Of a stretch of DNA of 64,000 nt, positions 28,254 through 37,367 are shown in pieces. The notes below the pieces were generated by a model. It ran no database searches and was not told the origin of the DNA. It saw only the letters and a list, made by a program, of their open reading frames with translations. A program made the translations under genes and the position numbers. This DNA comes from Brevundimonas sp. UBA6550. GTDB taxonomy: Bacteria > Pseudomonadota > Alphaproteobacteria > Caulobacterales > Caulobacteraceae. The stretch covers positions 100,562-164,561 of the forward strand of contig NZ_DJKE01000008.1 of assembly GCF_002434505.1 (NCBI RefSeq), written 5' to 3'. Each line of letters starts with the position of its first letter. Position 1 is the first letter of the stretch.

Positions 28254-28916
28254 ATGTCGATCACCGAGGCGATCCGGGCGCCATTGGCGGGCAAAGCCAT
28301 CCGCGCCCCGCGATGGAGTCTGGACGGCGCAGGCCTGATTCGCGCGCTGGACATCGTCCTGGCGTCGGCCGCGCTGCTCTTTTTCCTTCCGCTGATGCTC
28401 CTGGCGGCCCTGGCCGTGCGGAGCCAGGGCGGCGGGCCTGTGCTGTTTCGTCAGCAGCGGATCGGGCTGGGCGGGCGCGTCTTCGACTGTCTGAAGTTTC
28501 GCACCATGGCGGCCGATGCGGAGGCGCAGCTTCCCGGTTTGATCGATGCGGAATGGCGGGCGTCGCGCAAGTTCCGCCACGACGTGCGCGTGACACGGCT
28601 CGGCGGCCTCTTGCGCCGCTCCAGCATCGACGAACTGCCCCAGCTGCTGAACGTGCTGAGGGGCGAGATGTCGTTGGTCGGACCCCGGCCGATCGTGATG
28701 GAGGAGGCGATTTTGTATGGGCGGCGGCTGGCCGACTACTGCGCCGTGCGCCCCGGATTGACGGGGCTTTGGCAGGTGTCCGGCCGCAACGACGTGCCCT
28801 ATCGCCGCCGCGTGGCGATGGATGTCTGGATGGTCAGGAACCTGACGCTCGGCGTCTATCTCGCCATCCTCGCGCGCACCGTCCCCGCCGTGTCGAGCCG
28901 ACGCGGCGTCTATTAG
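28254..28916 (+). CDS. polyprenyl-phosphate sugar-1-phosphate transferase (bacterial sugar transferase family)
   Basis: A 220-residue protein with one hydrophobic anchoring helix (about 29-53, IRALDIVLASAALLFFLPLML) and the bacterial sugar transferase core: FRQQRIGLGGRVFDCLKFRTM, then RSSIDELPQLLNVLRGEMSLVGPRP and PGLTGLWQVSGRND. Such enzymes load the first sugar phosphate on undecaprenyl phosphate for polysaccharide export. In Caulobacter, HfsE, PssY and PssZ of this family start holdfast polysaccharide; this short form resembles PssY/PssZ. ATG 28254 has GGGAGGGG upstream. It overlaps the convergent rpiA by 4 nt. Confidence 0.9.
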   Translation: MSITEAIRAPLAGKAIRAPRWSLDGAGLIRALDIVLASAALLFFLPLMLLAALAVRSQGGGPVLFRQQRIGLGGRVFDCLKFRTMAADAEAQLPGLIDAEWRASRKFRHDVRVTRLGGLLRRSSIDELPQLLNVLRGEMSLVGPRPIVMEEAILYGRRLADYCAVRPGLTGLWQVSGRNDVPYRRRVAMDVWMVRNLTLGVYLAILARTVPAVSSRRGVY

Positions 28917-29596
28917 GGCCGGCGTTCCTCGAAGCCGTCGTCGGTACCGATGATGGCCAGATCGGCCAGGTCCAGGAACAGGCCGTGTTCGACGACGCCG
29001 GTGATCAGCTTCAGGTCGTCGGCCAGCCGCACCGGGTCGTTGATCGCCTTGCACGCCGCGTCATAGATCAGATTGCCGCCATCGGTGCGGACCAGGCCGC
29101 GATCCGCCTGACGCACCCGGGCGGGCTGGTTGATGTCGTGGTCGATCAGGACGTCGGCGATACGGTTGGCCGTCGTCTTGTGACCGAAGGCCACGACCTC
29201 GATCGGCAGGGGAAAGGCGCCCAGAACCGGCACCACCTTGGCCGCGTCGGCGATGACGATGCAGCGGCTGGACGCCTCCCACACGAGTTTTTCGCGCAGC
29301 AGGGCCGCGCCGCCGCCCTTGATCAGCGCCAGGCCCGGCCCCACCTCGTCGGCGCCGTCCACGGTCAGATCAATGCGCGGCGTGTCCTCCAGCGTCGACA
29401 GGGTCAGGCCCAGTTCGCGCGCCAGATCGGCGGTCTTTTCCGAGGTCGGGACGCAGCGCAGACCGGACAGGTTGCGCGCCGCCAGCGCCTTGACGAACCA
29501 GGCGGCGGTGGAGCCTGTGCCCAGGCCCACGATCATGCCGGCCTCGACATGGGCGGCGGCCGCCTCGCCGGCGTTCTTCTTCTGGATGTCGCTCAT
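28913..29596 (-). CDS. rpiA: ribose-5-phosphate isomerase A
   Basis: A 227-residue enzyme interconverting ribose-5-phosphate and ribulose-5-phosphate. Motifs: [15 protein letters not shown] (24-38), [34 protein letters not shown] region with catalytic Asp and Lys (about 76-103). It overlaps the end of glmU by 4 nt and so is translationally coupled to it. Confidence 0.96.
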   Translation of the reverse strand: MSDIQKKNAGEAAAAHVEAGMIVGLGTGSTAAWFVKALAARNLSGLRCVPTSEKTADLARELGLTLSTLEDTPRIDLTVDGADEVGPGLALIKGGGAALLREKLVWEASSRCIVIADAAKVVPVLGAFPLPIEVVAFGHKTTANRIADVLIDHDINQPARVRQADRGLVRTDGGNLIYDAACKAINDPVRLADDLKLITGVVEHGLFLDLADLAIIGTDDGFEERRP

Positions 29597-30972
29597 TTGG
29601 ACGGCTCGCTCTTGGATTGGCCGGCCTTGGCCGCCGCCTTCCTGGCCTTGGCCGTCTCGCGGAAAGCGGCGGCGGCGTCGGCCTTGATGGTTTGGCGCGC
29701 GCGACCGAACGCCAGGGCGTCGGCGGGCACGTCCTCGGTGACGACCGAGCCCGAGGCGATCAGGGCGCCGTCGCCGATACGGACCGGCGCCACCAGGCTG
29801 GAGTTCGAGCCGACGAAAGCCCCGGCGCCGATCTCGGTGCGGGCCTTGTTGAAGCCGTCGTAGTTGCAGAAGATCGTGCCGGCGCCGATGTTGGCGCCCG
29901 CGCCCACGGCCCCGTCGCCCAGATAGGACAGGTGGTTGGCCTTGGCGCCCTTGGCCATGGCGACGTTCTTCACCTCGACGAAGTTGCCGATCTTGACGCC
30001 TTCGGCCAGGTCGGCGCCGGGACGCAGACGGGCATAGGGGCCGATCTCGGCGCCGGGGCCGACGCGGGCGCCTTCGATATGGCTGAAGCTGCGGATGCGC
30101 GCGCCGCCGTCGATCACCGCGCCGGGCCCGAACACGACGAAGGGTTCGATCACGGTTCCGCCGCCGACCTGGGTGTCCCAGGCGAAGTGGACGGTGTCGG
30201 GCGCGCTCATGGTCACGCCGGCGGCCAGGAAGGTCTCGCGCTGAACCTGTTGGAACAGGGCCTCGGCCTGCGCCAGTTCGGCCTGGGAGTTGACGCCCAT
30301 CACCGCGTCCTCGGCGGCGAAGACGGCGCGGGTCGGATGACCGCCCTTGCGCGCCAGTTCGACCACATCGGTCAGATAGTATTCGCCCTTGGCGTTGTCG
30401 TTCGTCACATCCGCCAGCAGCGAGAACAGCAGGGCGGCCGGCGCGGCCATGACGCCGGAGTTGCAGGCGGTGACGGCCAGAACTTCGGCGGACGCCTCCT
30501 TGGCCTCGGTGATGGCGAGCAGAGCGTCGCCATCCAGGATCAGTCGGCCATAGGCGCCCGGATCGCGCGCCTCGAAGCCGATCACGGTCACGCCGTCGGC
30601 GTTGAACACCGGCGCGATGTCGCCGGCCTTCAGCAGGGGAACGTCGCCATAGGTGACGACCACCTCGCCGTCGAACCCGGCCAGGGCCTGTTCGGCGGCG
30701 CGGACGGCGTGGCCGGTGCCCAGCGGCGGGTCCTGAACCGCGATGGCGGCCTCGCCCAGCCGTTTGACGACATGGGCGCGGACCTCGGGGGAGTGATTTC
30801 CGACCACGACCACGATCCGCTCGCAGCCCAGACCCTCGGCCGCGTCGATGGCGTGGTCCAGCATGGCGCGGTGGGCGACGGGGTGCAGCACCTTGGGCAG
30901 AGGCGACTTCATGCGCGTTCCCTGGCCGGCGGCGAGAATGATGGCGGCGCGAGCGCGCGTCTGGCTGGTCAT
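29593..30972 (-). CDS. glmU: bifunctional UDP-GlcNAc pyrophosphorylase / GlcN-1-P acetyltransferase GlmU
   Basis: A 459-residue enzyme. N-terminal uridylyltransferase with [18 protein letters not shown] (14-31); C-terminal left-handed beta-helix with hexapeptide repeats (about 265-430) and the acetyltransferase region GNFVEVKN...HLSYLGDG. It makes UDP-GlcNAc, the substrate of MurA encoded at 15 kb. Transcribed ahead of rpiA with a 4-nt overlap. Confidence 0.97.
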   Translation of the reverse strand: MTSQTRARAAIILAAGQGTRMKSPLPKVLHPVAHRAMLDHAIDAAEGLGCERIVVVVGNHSPEVRAHVVKRLGEAAIAVQDPPLGTGHAVRAAEQALAGFDGEVVVTYGDVPLLKAGDIAPVFNADGVTVIGFEARDPGAYGRLILDGDALLAITEAKEASAEVLAVTACNSGVMAAPAALLFSLLADVTNDNAKGEYYLTDVVELARKGGHPTRAVFAAEDAVMGVNSQAELAQAEALFQQVQRETFLAAGVTMSAPDTVHFAWDTQVGGGTVIEPFVVFGPGAVIDGGARIRSFSHIEGARVGPGAEIGPYARLRPGADLAEGVKIGNFVEVKNVAMAKGAKANHLSYLGDGAVGAGANIGAGTIFCNYDGFNKARTEIGAGAFVGSNSSLVAPVRIGDGALIASGSVVTEDVPADALAFGRARQTIKADAAAAFRETAKARKAAAKAGQSKSEPSK

Positions 30973-31036
30973 GAATCGTCCCGAAGGCTAGTCGTCTCGC
31001 GATCTAGCCCATTCGGCGGGCCAGCGGGAGATGTGG

Positions 31037-31750
31037 ATGACCGATCGCGACCTGGAAGGCTGGACCATCGCCTTCGACCTGGATGGGACGCTGGTCGATT
31101 CCGCGCCGGATCTGATCGGGACCCTCAATCGGCTGCTGGTCGAGGAAGGTCTGCCGCCGGTGTCGATGCAGTCGGCCTCCACCCTGATCGGTTCGGGCGC
31201 GCGTGCGCTGCTGGTTCACGGGTTCGAGGCGGCGGGCGCGTCGGTCGAGCGGGCGCAGTCCGACGAACTGTTCGACCGCTTCCTGGTCGATTACGCGGCC
31301 CATATCGCGGACGGCTCGCAGCCGTTCGACGGGGTGGTCGAGACGCTGGAGCGGTTGGCGGACCGTGGGGCGATCCTGGTGGTGGCGACCAACAAGCGTT
31401 CGGACCTGTCCGAACTGCTCCTTCAAAAGCTGGACCTCGCCCGCCATTTCGCGGCCATCGTCGGCCCCGACCGGGTCAGTGCGCGCAAACCGTCCGGCGC
31501 CCACCTGAAGGAGGCCGTGGCCCTGGCCGGCGGCGATCCCGGGCGGGCGATCATGGTCGGCGACGCCGCGCCCGACGCAGGCGCGGCCAGGGACGCCGGC
31601 ATGCCTTGCATCCTGGTCACCTTCGGTTTCACCCCGGTTCCGGTCGAGACCCTTGGGGCGGACGTCCTGATCGACGATTTCGAGGATGTGGAGGAGGCAA
31701 TCGACGGCCTGTTGTCCGACTTCTACGTCTCGAAGGCGCTGAAATTCTGA
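31037..31750 (+). CDS. gph: phosphoglycolate phosphatase (HAD family)
   Basis: A 237-residue HAD phosphatase with motif I FDLDGTLVDSAPDL, motif II ATN (VVATNKR), motif III Lys in SARKPSGAHL and motif IV MVGDAAPDAGAA. The SAPDL after motif I is typical of Gph, which removes 2-phosphoglycolate. ATG 31037 is preferred because GGGAG lies 7 nt upstream; an ATG 6 nt earlier is also in frame. It diverges from glmU. Confidence 0.9.
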   Translation: MTDRDLEGWTIAFDLDGTLVDSAPDLIGTLNRLLVEEGLPPVSMQSASTLIGSGARALLVHGFEAAGASVERAQSDELFDRFLVDYAAHIADGSQPFDGVVETLERLADRGAILVVATNKRSDLSELLLQKLDLARHFAAIVGPDRVSARKPSGAHLKEAVALAGGDPGRAIMVGDAAPDAGAARDAGMPCILVTFGFTPVPVETLGADVLIDDFEDVEEAIDGLLSDFYVSKALKF

Positions 31751-31849
31751 AGGCGGTCGTCAGTAAATCTCTCGACGAATGATCGCCGACGCGGTTGCGG
31801 ATCGCCCTGGCGATGGACAGATTGGCGCACCCCGTCGAAAGTGCCCCTC

Positions 31850-33139
31850 ATGTTCGCTCGCTTCCTGAAAATTCCGCTGTGGCAGCGGACCGCCGCCGGC
31901 TTTGTCCTGGGCATCGTGGCCGGGCTGATCCTGCGGGAGCGGGCCGAGGTCTGGCTGCAACCGATCGGCGACGTCTATCTGAACCTGATCCGCATGGTGG
32001 TGGCGCCGCTGGTGCTGTTCACCATCGCCAGCTCCATCGCCAAGCTGGGCGAGGGGGCGGGCGCCGTCCGGCTGGGCGTGCGCACCATCGTCTGGTTCGC
32101 CATCACCTCCCTGTTGGCCGTGCTGGTCGGTTTCGCCTTCGGGCACATCATCAATCCGGGCGTCGGCCTGTCGAACCTACCGCTGGGCGAGGTCAAGGAA
32201 CGGGTGATCCCGACCCCGCTGGAGGTGCTGATCGGCGTCGTGCCGACCAATCCGTTCGCCGCCCTGGCCGAGGGCAAGGTGCTGCAGATCATCTTCTTCT
32301 CGGCCCTGGTCGGCATGGCGCTGGTGGCGCTGGGCGACCGAGCGCAGGGCGCGCGCCGGCTGGTGGACGAGGGCGCGGCGATCATTTTCCGCATCACCCG
32401 CTGGGTGATCCAACTGACGCCCATCGGCGTGTTCGGCCTGATCGGCTCGGTGGTCGGCGGCTATGGATGGGAAGCTCTGCTGCCGCTTTTGAAGTTCATC
32501 GCCGCCATATACGCCGCCTGCCTGTTCCACATCCTGATCGTCTATTCGGGCCTGTTGAAGGTGCATGGGCTGAAGGTGACCAGCTTCTTCCGCGGCGCCT
32601 TCGCGGCCCAGCAGACGGCGTTTGCGACATCGTCGTCGCTGGGCACCCTGCCGATCACCCTGCGCCAGACGGTCGAAAGGCTGGGCGTGCCACAGGCCTA
32701 TGCCGCCTTCGCCGTGCCTCTGGGCGCCAATGTTAAGATGGACGGATGCGGCGCCATCTATCCGGCCATCGCCTCGATCTTCATCGCCCAGTATTTCAAG
32801 ATCGACCTGACCCTGACCCAATATGTGCTGATCGGCCTGACGGCGGTGCTGGGGTCGCTGGGCACGGCGGGGGTGCCGGGCACCTCCATCGTCATGTTGA
32901 CCCTGACCCTGTCGACCGCGGGCCTGCCGCTGGAAGGCATCGGTTACATCGTCGCCATCGACCGTGTCATCGACATGATGCGCACCGCGACGAACGTCAC
33001 GGGTCAGATGCTCGTGCCGGTCCTGGTGGCCAAGGAAGAGGGCATATTGAACCAGGACATCTACGACGGCCATGTGGCCTGGCTGCCTGGCGACCCCGAG
33101 GCCGAGACGCCGGAAACGGTTCGCGCCGCCGGAATCTGA
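31850..33139 (+). CDS. dicarboxylate/amino acid:cation symporter (DAACS family)
   Basis: A 429-residue inner-membrane transporter of the GltP/DctA fold. It has the serine-rich hairpin tip FATSSSLGTLP, the substrate-site helix with PLGANVKMDGCG, the second hairpin GTAGVPGTS and the conserved IDRVIDMMRTATNVTGQ helix with the carboxylate-binding Arg/Asp set. It couples uptake of dicarboxylates or acidic or neutral amino acids to Na+ or H+. Start uncertain: ATG 31850 has a weak AAAG site; a GTG at 31841 would add three residues. Confidence 0.94.
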   Translation: MFARFLKIPLWQRTAAGFVLGIVAGLILRERAEVWLQPIGDVYLNLIRMVVAPLVLFTIASSIAKLGEGAGAVRLGVRTIVWFAITSLLAVLVGFAFGHIINPGVGLSNLPLGEVKERVIPTPLEVLIGVVPTNPFAALAEGKVLQIIFFSALVGMALVALGDRAQGARRLVDEGAAIIFRITRWVIQLTPIGVFGLIGSVVGGYGWEALLPLLKFIAAIYAACLFHILIVYSGLLKVHGLKVTSFFRGAFAAQQTAFATSSSLGTLPITLRQTVERLGVPQAYAAFAVPLGANVKMDGCGAIYPAIASIFIAQYFKIDLTLTQYVLIGLTAVLGSLGTAGVPGTSIVMLTLTLSTAGLPLEGIGYIVAIDRVIDMMRTATNVTGQMLVPVLVAKEEGILNQDIYDGHVAWLPGDPEAETPETVRAAGI

Positions 33140-33195
33140 AACGGACGCTTGCGCGGGGCGGGCGACCGGGCTATGTCGCCGCCTCCGCAAGGCAT

Positions 33196-33270
33196 GGATG
33201 CGTAGCTCAGCGGGAGAGCACCTCGTTCACACCGAGGGGGTCACAGGTTCAATCCCTGTCGCATCCACCA
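33196..33270 (+). tRNA. tRNA-Val (anticodon CAC)
   Basis: Acceptor GGATGCG pairs with CGCATCC, D arm AGCTCAGCGGGAGAGC, anticodon loop TTCACAC gives CAC (codon GUG), T loop TTCAATC, CCA encoded. Confidence 0.96.
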
Positions 33271-33332
33271 TTTTCTCCAAATGTGAATGGGCGCCGATGT
33301 GAACCCGGCGCCGCACCGCGCATTTCAGGTCC

Positions 33333-33488
33333 ATGAAACTGATCATCCTGTTCGTCGGCGCGGTCGTTCTGGCCGGCGCCCTGTTCGCGCTTTCCGGCAT
33401 GTTCGAGGGGAGACGGCGGGCGCACTTCACCGACAAGGATGCGGACGGCGAACCCGACGAGCCGAACGGCCCCGCCAAGGATCTCTGA
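33333..33488 (+). CDS. 51-residue membrane-anchored acidic small protein
   Basis: The frame starts MKLIILFVGAVVLAGALFAL, a clear hydrophobic segment (3-20), followed by MFEGRRRAHF and an acidic tail with TDKDADGEPDEPNGP. The tail resembles a calcium-loop spacing (D-x-D-x-D-G) but lacks a full EF-hand. The weak AGGT before ATG 33333 may serve as ribosome site. A signal peptide or N-terminal anchor is likely. Shape and codon use support a real gene; family unknown. Confidence 0.6.
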   Translation: MKLIILFVGAVVLAGALFALSGMFEGRRRAHFTDKDADGEPDEPNGPAKDL

Positions 33489-33501
33489 TCGGCGTCGGCT
33501 G

Positions 33502-34425
33502 CTAGATCATCCAGTCAGTCGGCCAGTCCCCTGTCGCCTCGCGATAAGCCAAGGCCAGTGCGCCATAAAGGCCTGCGGAAGCGCCGGCTGACGGTGCGGC
33601 GATGTAGTCTTCCATGTCCAGGCCGCGCACGCTGGCGTCGTAACCGCCCAACTGCTGGATCAGCGCGCGTCTGACCTTGTCGTAGAGGTGCGGCTGCATG
33701 ACGCCGCCGCCGATGATGATGCGCTGGGGTCTCAGCACATAGGTCAGATTGGCGCAAAGGCTGGCGACATAGTGGGCCGCCATCGCCCAGGCGGGATGGT
33801 TCTGCGGCAGGGTTTCGGCGGGCGCGCCCCACCGCATCTGCATCGCCGGTCCGCTGGCCAAGCCCTCCAGACAGTCGCCGTGGAAGGGGCATGCGCCGGG
33901 AAAGGCGGTGTCGCCCGCTGCACGCGGCGTTCGGATATGCCCGGCCTCTGGATGGTTCGCCCCGCCGTGCGGTCGTCCGTCGATCATCACGCCCACCCCG
34001 ACCCCCGTGCCCACGGTGACGTAGCAGAAACTGTCCAGCCCGCGTCCGCTGCCGAACAACCTTTCGCCAACGGCCGAGCCATTGACGTCGGTGGTCAGCA
34101 CCGTGGGCGTATCCGCCGTGCGCCGCAGATGGCTCAGGAGGTTGGCGCCGCTCCAGCCCGGCTTCGGCGTCGTGGTGATCGCACCATAGTCTGGCGCATC
34201 AGGGCGGAGCGATAGCGGCCCGAAACTGCAGACGCCAAGGGCGGCCAGAGGGCCGTGGGCCGCCGCCGTTCTGGCGAAGAAGGCGTCGACCGCGGCCAGG
34301 GTTTCATCGGGCGTCGTCGTCGCAACGCGGACCTGCTCCAAAATCCGGCCGTCGCCATCGGCGACGCCGCACACGAACTTGGTGCCGCCCGCCTCGACGC
34401 CGCCGAGCAATAGGGTTTGCGTCAT
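33502..34425 (-). CDS. ROK-family sugar kinase (fructokinase-type)
   Basis: A 307-residue kinase with the ROK phosphate motif LGGVEAGGTKFVCG (7-20), the sugar-site GANHPEAGHIR (about 155-165) and the zinc/catalytic segment CPFHGDCLEGLASGPA (about 178-193). This Cys/His pattern together with the N-terminal GGVEAGGTK favours fructokinases of the BsFrk type over glucokinases. It is isolated from sugar transport genes, so the physiological sugar is not fixed. Confidence 0.9.
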   Translation of the reverse strand: MTQTLLLGGVEAGGTKFVCGVADGDGRILEQVRVATTTPDETLAAVDAFFARTAAAHGPLAALGVCSFGPLSLRPDAPDYGAITTTPKPGWSGANLLSHLRRTADTPTVLTTDVNGSAVGERLFGSGRGLDSFCYVTVGTGVGVGVMIDGRPHGGANHPEAGHIRTPRAAGDTAFPGACPFHGDCLEGLASGPAMQMRWGAPAETLPQNHPAWAMAAHYVASLCANLTYVLRPQRIIIGGGVMQPHLYDKVRRALIQQLGGYDASVRGLDMEDYIAAPSAGASAGLYGALALAYREATGDWPTDWMI

Positions 34426-34724
34426 CGGCTTTGCTTCCGTTTGGCTATCGAGTGTGCGCCAAGAGGCGACATTCGCCTCTCGTCGCAGCGCGTGTCAGGT
34501 GCGACCAAGGTTCGCGTCGGCGAACAGGTTCGCCGTCGGGGCGTTGTTGGATCATGACCCTGCTCGCTCGCCTTCTCATCATGCTCGACTCCCTGACCAA
34601 GTTTGTGACGCGGCAGGAACGCCTGCTCTGACGTCAATCCGGCGACGGATGGATTTGGCGCATTGCGTCCGCCCCGTCATGCCGCCACCTTGTCCGCGAC
34701 GCGATTTGACGAAAGGACCGCCCG
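34426..34724. other. 299-bp region without a firm gene
   Basis: It separates the ROK kinase start from the next small gene. A 25-codon frame at 34554-34631 (MTLLARLLIMLDSLTKFVT start) could encode an amphipathic micro-peptide, but it has no clear ribosome site. No terminator or tRNA is seen. Confidence 0.4.
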
Positions 34725-34865
34725 ATGGCTCGCAAACCCAACTATAGTTTCGAACGGCAGGAACGCGAGCGGGCGGCGGCGGCGAAGGCGGCCGAAAAGG
34801 CGGCGGCGAAGGCCCAGCGCAAGGCGGAGAATGCGACTGAAAAGGCGCCGTCCGCCGAAGACTGA
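34725..34865 (+). CDS. 46-residue basic coiled-coil protein
   Basis: Starts MARKPNYSFERQERERAA, followed by Lys/Ala-rich heptads (about 17-40) that would form a charged helix. Small proteins with the start MARKPNY(S/D)FERxxRE are common in alphaproteobacteria and have no assigned function. AAGGA precedes ATG 34725 at about 8 nt. It lies 66 nt before the DAHP synthase gene. Confidence 0.75.
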   Translation: MARKPNYSFERQERERAAAAKAAEKAAAKAQRKAENATEKAPSAED

Positions 34866-34931
34866 TCCTGCGCCGCAAAATCCATCCGTGTTTTCGTTGT
34901 TTGGACAGGCGCAAAGCCCTATTCTTGCACG

Positions 34932-36302
34932 ATGACACGCTGGACCCCCGAAAGCTGGAGAACCAAGACCGCCCTGCACATGCCGGCGGACTATCCCGAT
35001 CCCAAGGCTCTGGCAGTGGTCGAGGACGAACTGCGCGCTCTGCCGCCGCTCGTCTTCGCCGGCGAGGCGCGCCGCCTGACGTCGAAATTGGCGCAGGTGG
35101 AGCAGGGGGACGCCTTCCTGCTTCAGGGCGGCGACTGCGCCGAGAGCTTCAAGGAGTTCTCGACCGACAATATCCGCGACACCTTCCGCCTGATCCTGCA
35201 GATGGCGGTGGTCCTGACCTTCGCCGGCCGCAAGCCGGTGGTGAAGGTCGGCCGGATCGCCGGTCAGTTCGCCAAGCCGCGCTCGTCGCCGCTGGAGGAG
35301 ATCGACGGCGTCGAACTGCCCAGCTATCGCGGCGACATCATCAACGGCATGGCGTTCACGCCCGAGGAGCGCGCGCCCGATCCCCAGCGCCTGATCCGGG
35401 CCTATAACCAGTCGGCGTCCACGCTGAATCTGCTGCGCGCCTTCGCCGGCGGCGGCTATGCCGATCTGTACAACATCCACCGCTGGACGCTGGGCTTCGC
35501 CGGCGACAATGCGGCGGGCACCCAGTATCGCGAGCTGGCCGACAAGATCACCGAGGCCCTGGCCTTCATGGAGGCGGTCGGCGTCACGCCAGAAACCCAT
35601 CCCGACCTGAGCCGGGTCGAGGTCTTCACCAGCCACGAAGCCCTGCTGCTGAACGTCGAAAGCGCCCTGACGCGGCTGGACGGCGGTTCCGGCGACTGGT
35701 TCGACACCTCGGCCCACATGCTGTGGATCGGCGAACGCACCCGTCAGCTGGACGGCGCCCACGTCGAGTTCATGAAGGGGATCAAGAATCCCATCGGCGT
35801 GAAGTGCGGGCCGACCATGACGGCCGACGACCTGCTGCCGCTGATCGACGCGCTGAACCCGGACAATATCTCGGGCCGTCTGACGCTGATCGGACGCTTC
35901 GGTCACGACAAGGTGGGCGAGCGCCTGCCCAAGCTGATGCGCGAAGTGAAGGCGTCGGGCCGCAAGGTGATCTGGTCCATCGACCCGATGCACGGCAATA
36001 CGCTGAAGGCCGGCAATGGCTACAAGACCCGGCCCTTCGACCGGATTCTGGGCGAGGTGCGGACCTTCATCGACGTGGCCGAGGCCGAGGGCGTCCACCC
36101 CGGCGGCGTGCATCTGGAGATGACGGGTCAGAACGTCACGGAATGTCTGGGCGGCGCCCAGGCGGTGACGGAGGACGATCTGTCCAACCGCTATCACACC
36201 CATTGCGATCCGCGCCTGAACGCCGATCAGGCGCTGGAACTGGCCTTCCTGGTCGCCGAACGGCTGAAGTCCGGCCGCGTCAGCCGATCCGAGGCCGCCT
36301 GA
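34932..36302 (+). CDS. class II 3-deoxy-7-phosphoheptulonate synthase
   Basis: A 456-residue DAHP synthase of the plant-type class II family: [20 protein letters not shown] at the start, [14 protein letters not shown] with the metal Cys, [29 protein letters not shown], and [17 protein letters not shown]. It joins PEP and erythrose-4-phosphate to begin the shikimate pathway. Class II enzymes have regulatory parts different from the AroF/G/H type. A hairpin follows, then prephenate dehydratase 208 nt downstream. Confidence 0.96.
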   Translation: MTRWTPESWRTKTALHMPADYPDPKALAVVEDELRALPPLVFAGEARRLTSKLAQVEQGDAFLLQGGDCAESFKEFSTDNIRDTFRLILQMAVVLTFAGRKPVVKVGRIAGQFAKPRSSPLEEIDGVELPSYRGDIINGMAFTPEERAPDPQRLIRAYNQSASTLNLLRAFAGGGYADLYNIHRWTLGFAGDNAAGTQYRELADKITEALAFMEAVGVTPETHPDLSRVEVFTSHEALLLNVESALTRLDGGSGDWFDTSAHMLWIGERTRQLDGAHVEFMKGIKNPIGVKCGPTMTADDLLPLIDALNPDNISGRLTLIGRFGHDKVGERLPKLMREVKASGRKVIWSIDPMHGNTLKAGNGYKTRPFDRILGEVRTFIDVAEAEGVHPGGVHLEMTGQNVTECLGGAQAVTEDDLSNRYHTHCDPRLNADQALELAFLVAERLKSGRVSRSEAA

Positions 36303-36317
36303 TCGCACGAGGCCGCA

Positions 36318-36340
36318 GGGCGACCATCGCATGGTCGCCC
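36318..36340 (+). terminator. hairpin after the DAHP synthase gene
   Basis: GGGCGACCA and TGGTCGCCC form a perfect 9-bp stem with a 5-nt loop, 16 nt after the stop. The following TTGCTCC is a poor U-tract, so termination may be partial. Confidence 0.6.
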
Positions 36341-36510
36341 TTGCTCCATCTGCGCGTCGATAGCGAATCCTGTTGGTGCATTCCGCTTGTCGGGCAGGGA
36401 ATGGCGCCGCAGATACGACCGGATGCGGTCACGGCGCGGACATGGAGCCGCTGTCTGATCGACCGACAACGACAAAGGGCTTTTCGGGTCGCTCCCGGAG
36501 AGTGACGGAC

Positions 36511-37086
36511 ATGGATACGCCTGCGCACCAAGACGAAAAGCCCGGCCGTGTCGCCTATCAGGGCGCGCCGGGCGCCTTCAGTCACGAGGCGTGTCTGGCC
36601 CTGCGGCCGTGGGACGAGGCGGTGGCGTTCGAAACCTTCGAAGGCGCGCTCCAGGCCCTGACGTCCGGCGACTGCGGCTGCGCCCTGATCCCGGTCGAGA
36701 ACTCGACCATCGGCATGGTGGAACCCGCCGCGACCCTGGTGCGCGCCCTGGGGATCGCGCCGGTCGCGGAGGTGTGGCGACCCATCCGTCATGCGCTGAT
36801 GGGGCTGCCCGGCGCCCGCCTGTCCGACATCCGCACGGTCGAAAGCCACCCCATCGCCCTGGCTCAGTGCGAGCAGACGCTGAAGACCCTGCACATGACG
36901 GTGATCGAACATTTCGACACCGCCGGGGCCGCGCGGGACGTGGCCGAGGCCGGCGATCCGACCCGCGCCGCCATCGCAGCCGTCGGCGCGGCGGAGGTTT
37001 ACGGTCTGTCGATCCTGCGCAACGATTTGCAGGATTCGAGCGATAATCGCACGCGCTTCGTTCTGCTGAGCGCTTCCGAGGGTTGA
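36511..37086 (+). CDS. pheA: prephenate dehydratase catalytic domain only (no ACT domain)
   Basis: A 191-residue protein covering the dehydratase lobes: VAYQGAPGAFSHEACLAL (13-30), CALIPVENSTIG (about 57-68), ESHPIALAQC (about 111-120) and the active-site TRF motif (181-183). It makes phenylpyruvate from prephenate for Phe synthesis. It stops eight residues after TRF, where other enzymes continue into a Phe-binding ACT domain of about 80 residues; no ACT-like frame follows, so classical feedback inhibition should be missing. ATG 36511 is chosen from the family N terminus. Confidence 0.92.
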   Translation: MDTPAHQDEKPGRVAYQGAPGAFSHEACLALRPWDEAVAFETFEGALQALTSGDCGCALIPVENSTIGMVEPAATLVRALGIAPVAEVWRPIRHALMGLPGARLSDIRTVESHPIALAQCEQTLKTLHMTVIEHFDTAGAARDVAEAGDPTRAAIAAVGAAEVYGLSILRNDLQDSSDNRTRFVLLSASEG

Positions 37087-37156
37087 CGACGCACGGTCTT
37101 TGCGTGTCTTAAGCCCGCACGGATCGCAAAACGATCCGCTTGACCGGAACCGGACC

Positions 37157-37258
37157 ATGTCCCGCCAGCGCGCCCTCTCTGTTTCGTTCGACCGTTCGCG
37201 CGCGGTGTCCGGCCTCTATTTCGGCTACGGCTTTTACGGCTTTCGATACGCCGGCTGA
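37157..37258 (+). CDS. candidate Phe/Tyr-rich leader peptide
   Basis: A 33-residue frame whose last third reads LYFGYGFYGFRYAG: four Tyr and three Phe among residues 21-31, plus Phe11. It lies between prephenate dehydratase and chorismate mutase. The codon region GGCTTTCG (37238-37245) is exactly complementary to CGAAAGCC (37353-37360), which holds the only ribosome-site-like GAAAG before the chorismate mutase ATG at 37368. The arrangement fits an attenuator sensing charged tRNA-Phe/Tyr; expression is unproven. Confidence 0.6.
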   Translation: MSRQRALSVSFDRSRAVSGLYFGYGFYGFRYAG

Positions 37259-37317
37259 GGCGTCGGGCGCACTCCGTCCCTGACTGCTTCACCGGCGACC
37301 GCTCTGGATCGGAGCGG
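37249..37317 (+). promoter_or_regulatory. paired RNA stems after the aromatic leader peptide
   Basis: Stem 1 pairs 37249-37258 (covering the leader stop codon) with 37289-37297, one base bulged, and encloses a smaller stem (37262-37267 with 37278-37284). Stem 2 pairs 37299-37304 with 37312-37317 and can extend by two pairs. Neither is followed by a U-tract, so control by translation rather than by intrinsic termination is more likely. Confidence 0.5.
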
Positions 37318-37367
37318 CTGTTCGCCCCTGCACATATCGAAATTCAGAATGCCGAAAGCCCTATCCC

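Noticed and set aside
37083..37112. TTGACG-N18-TCTTAA as promoter for the aromatic leader
   Set aside because: The -35 half is good but the -10 half matches only 3 of 6 positions, so it is not listed as a feature.
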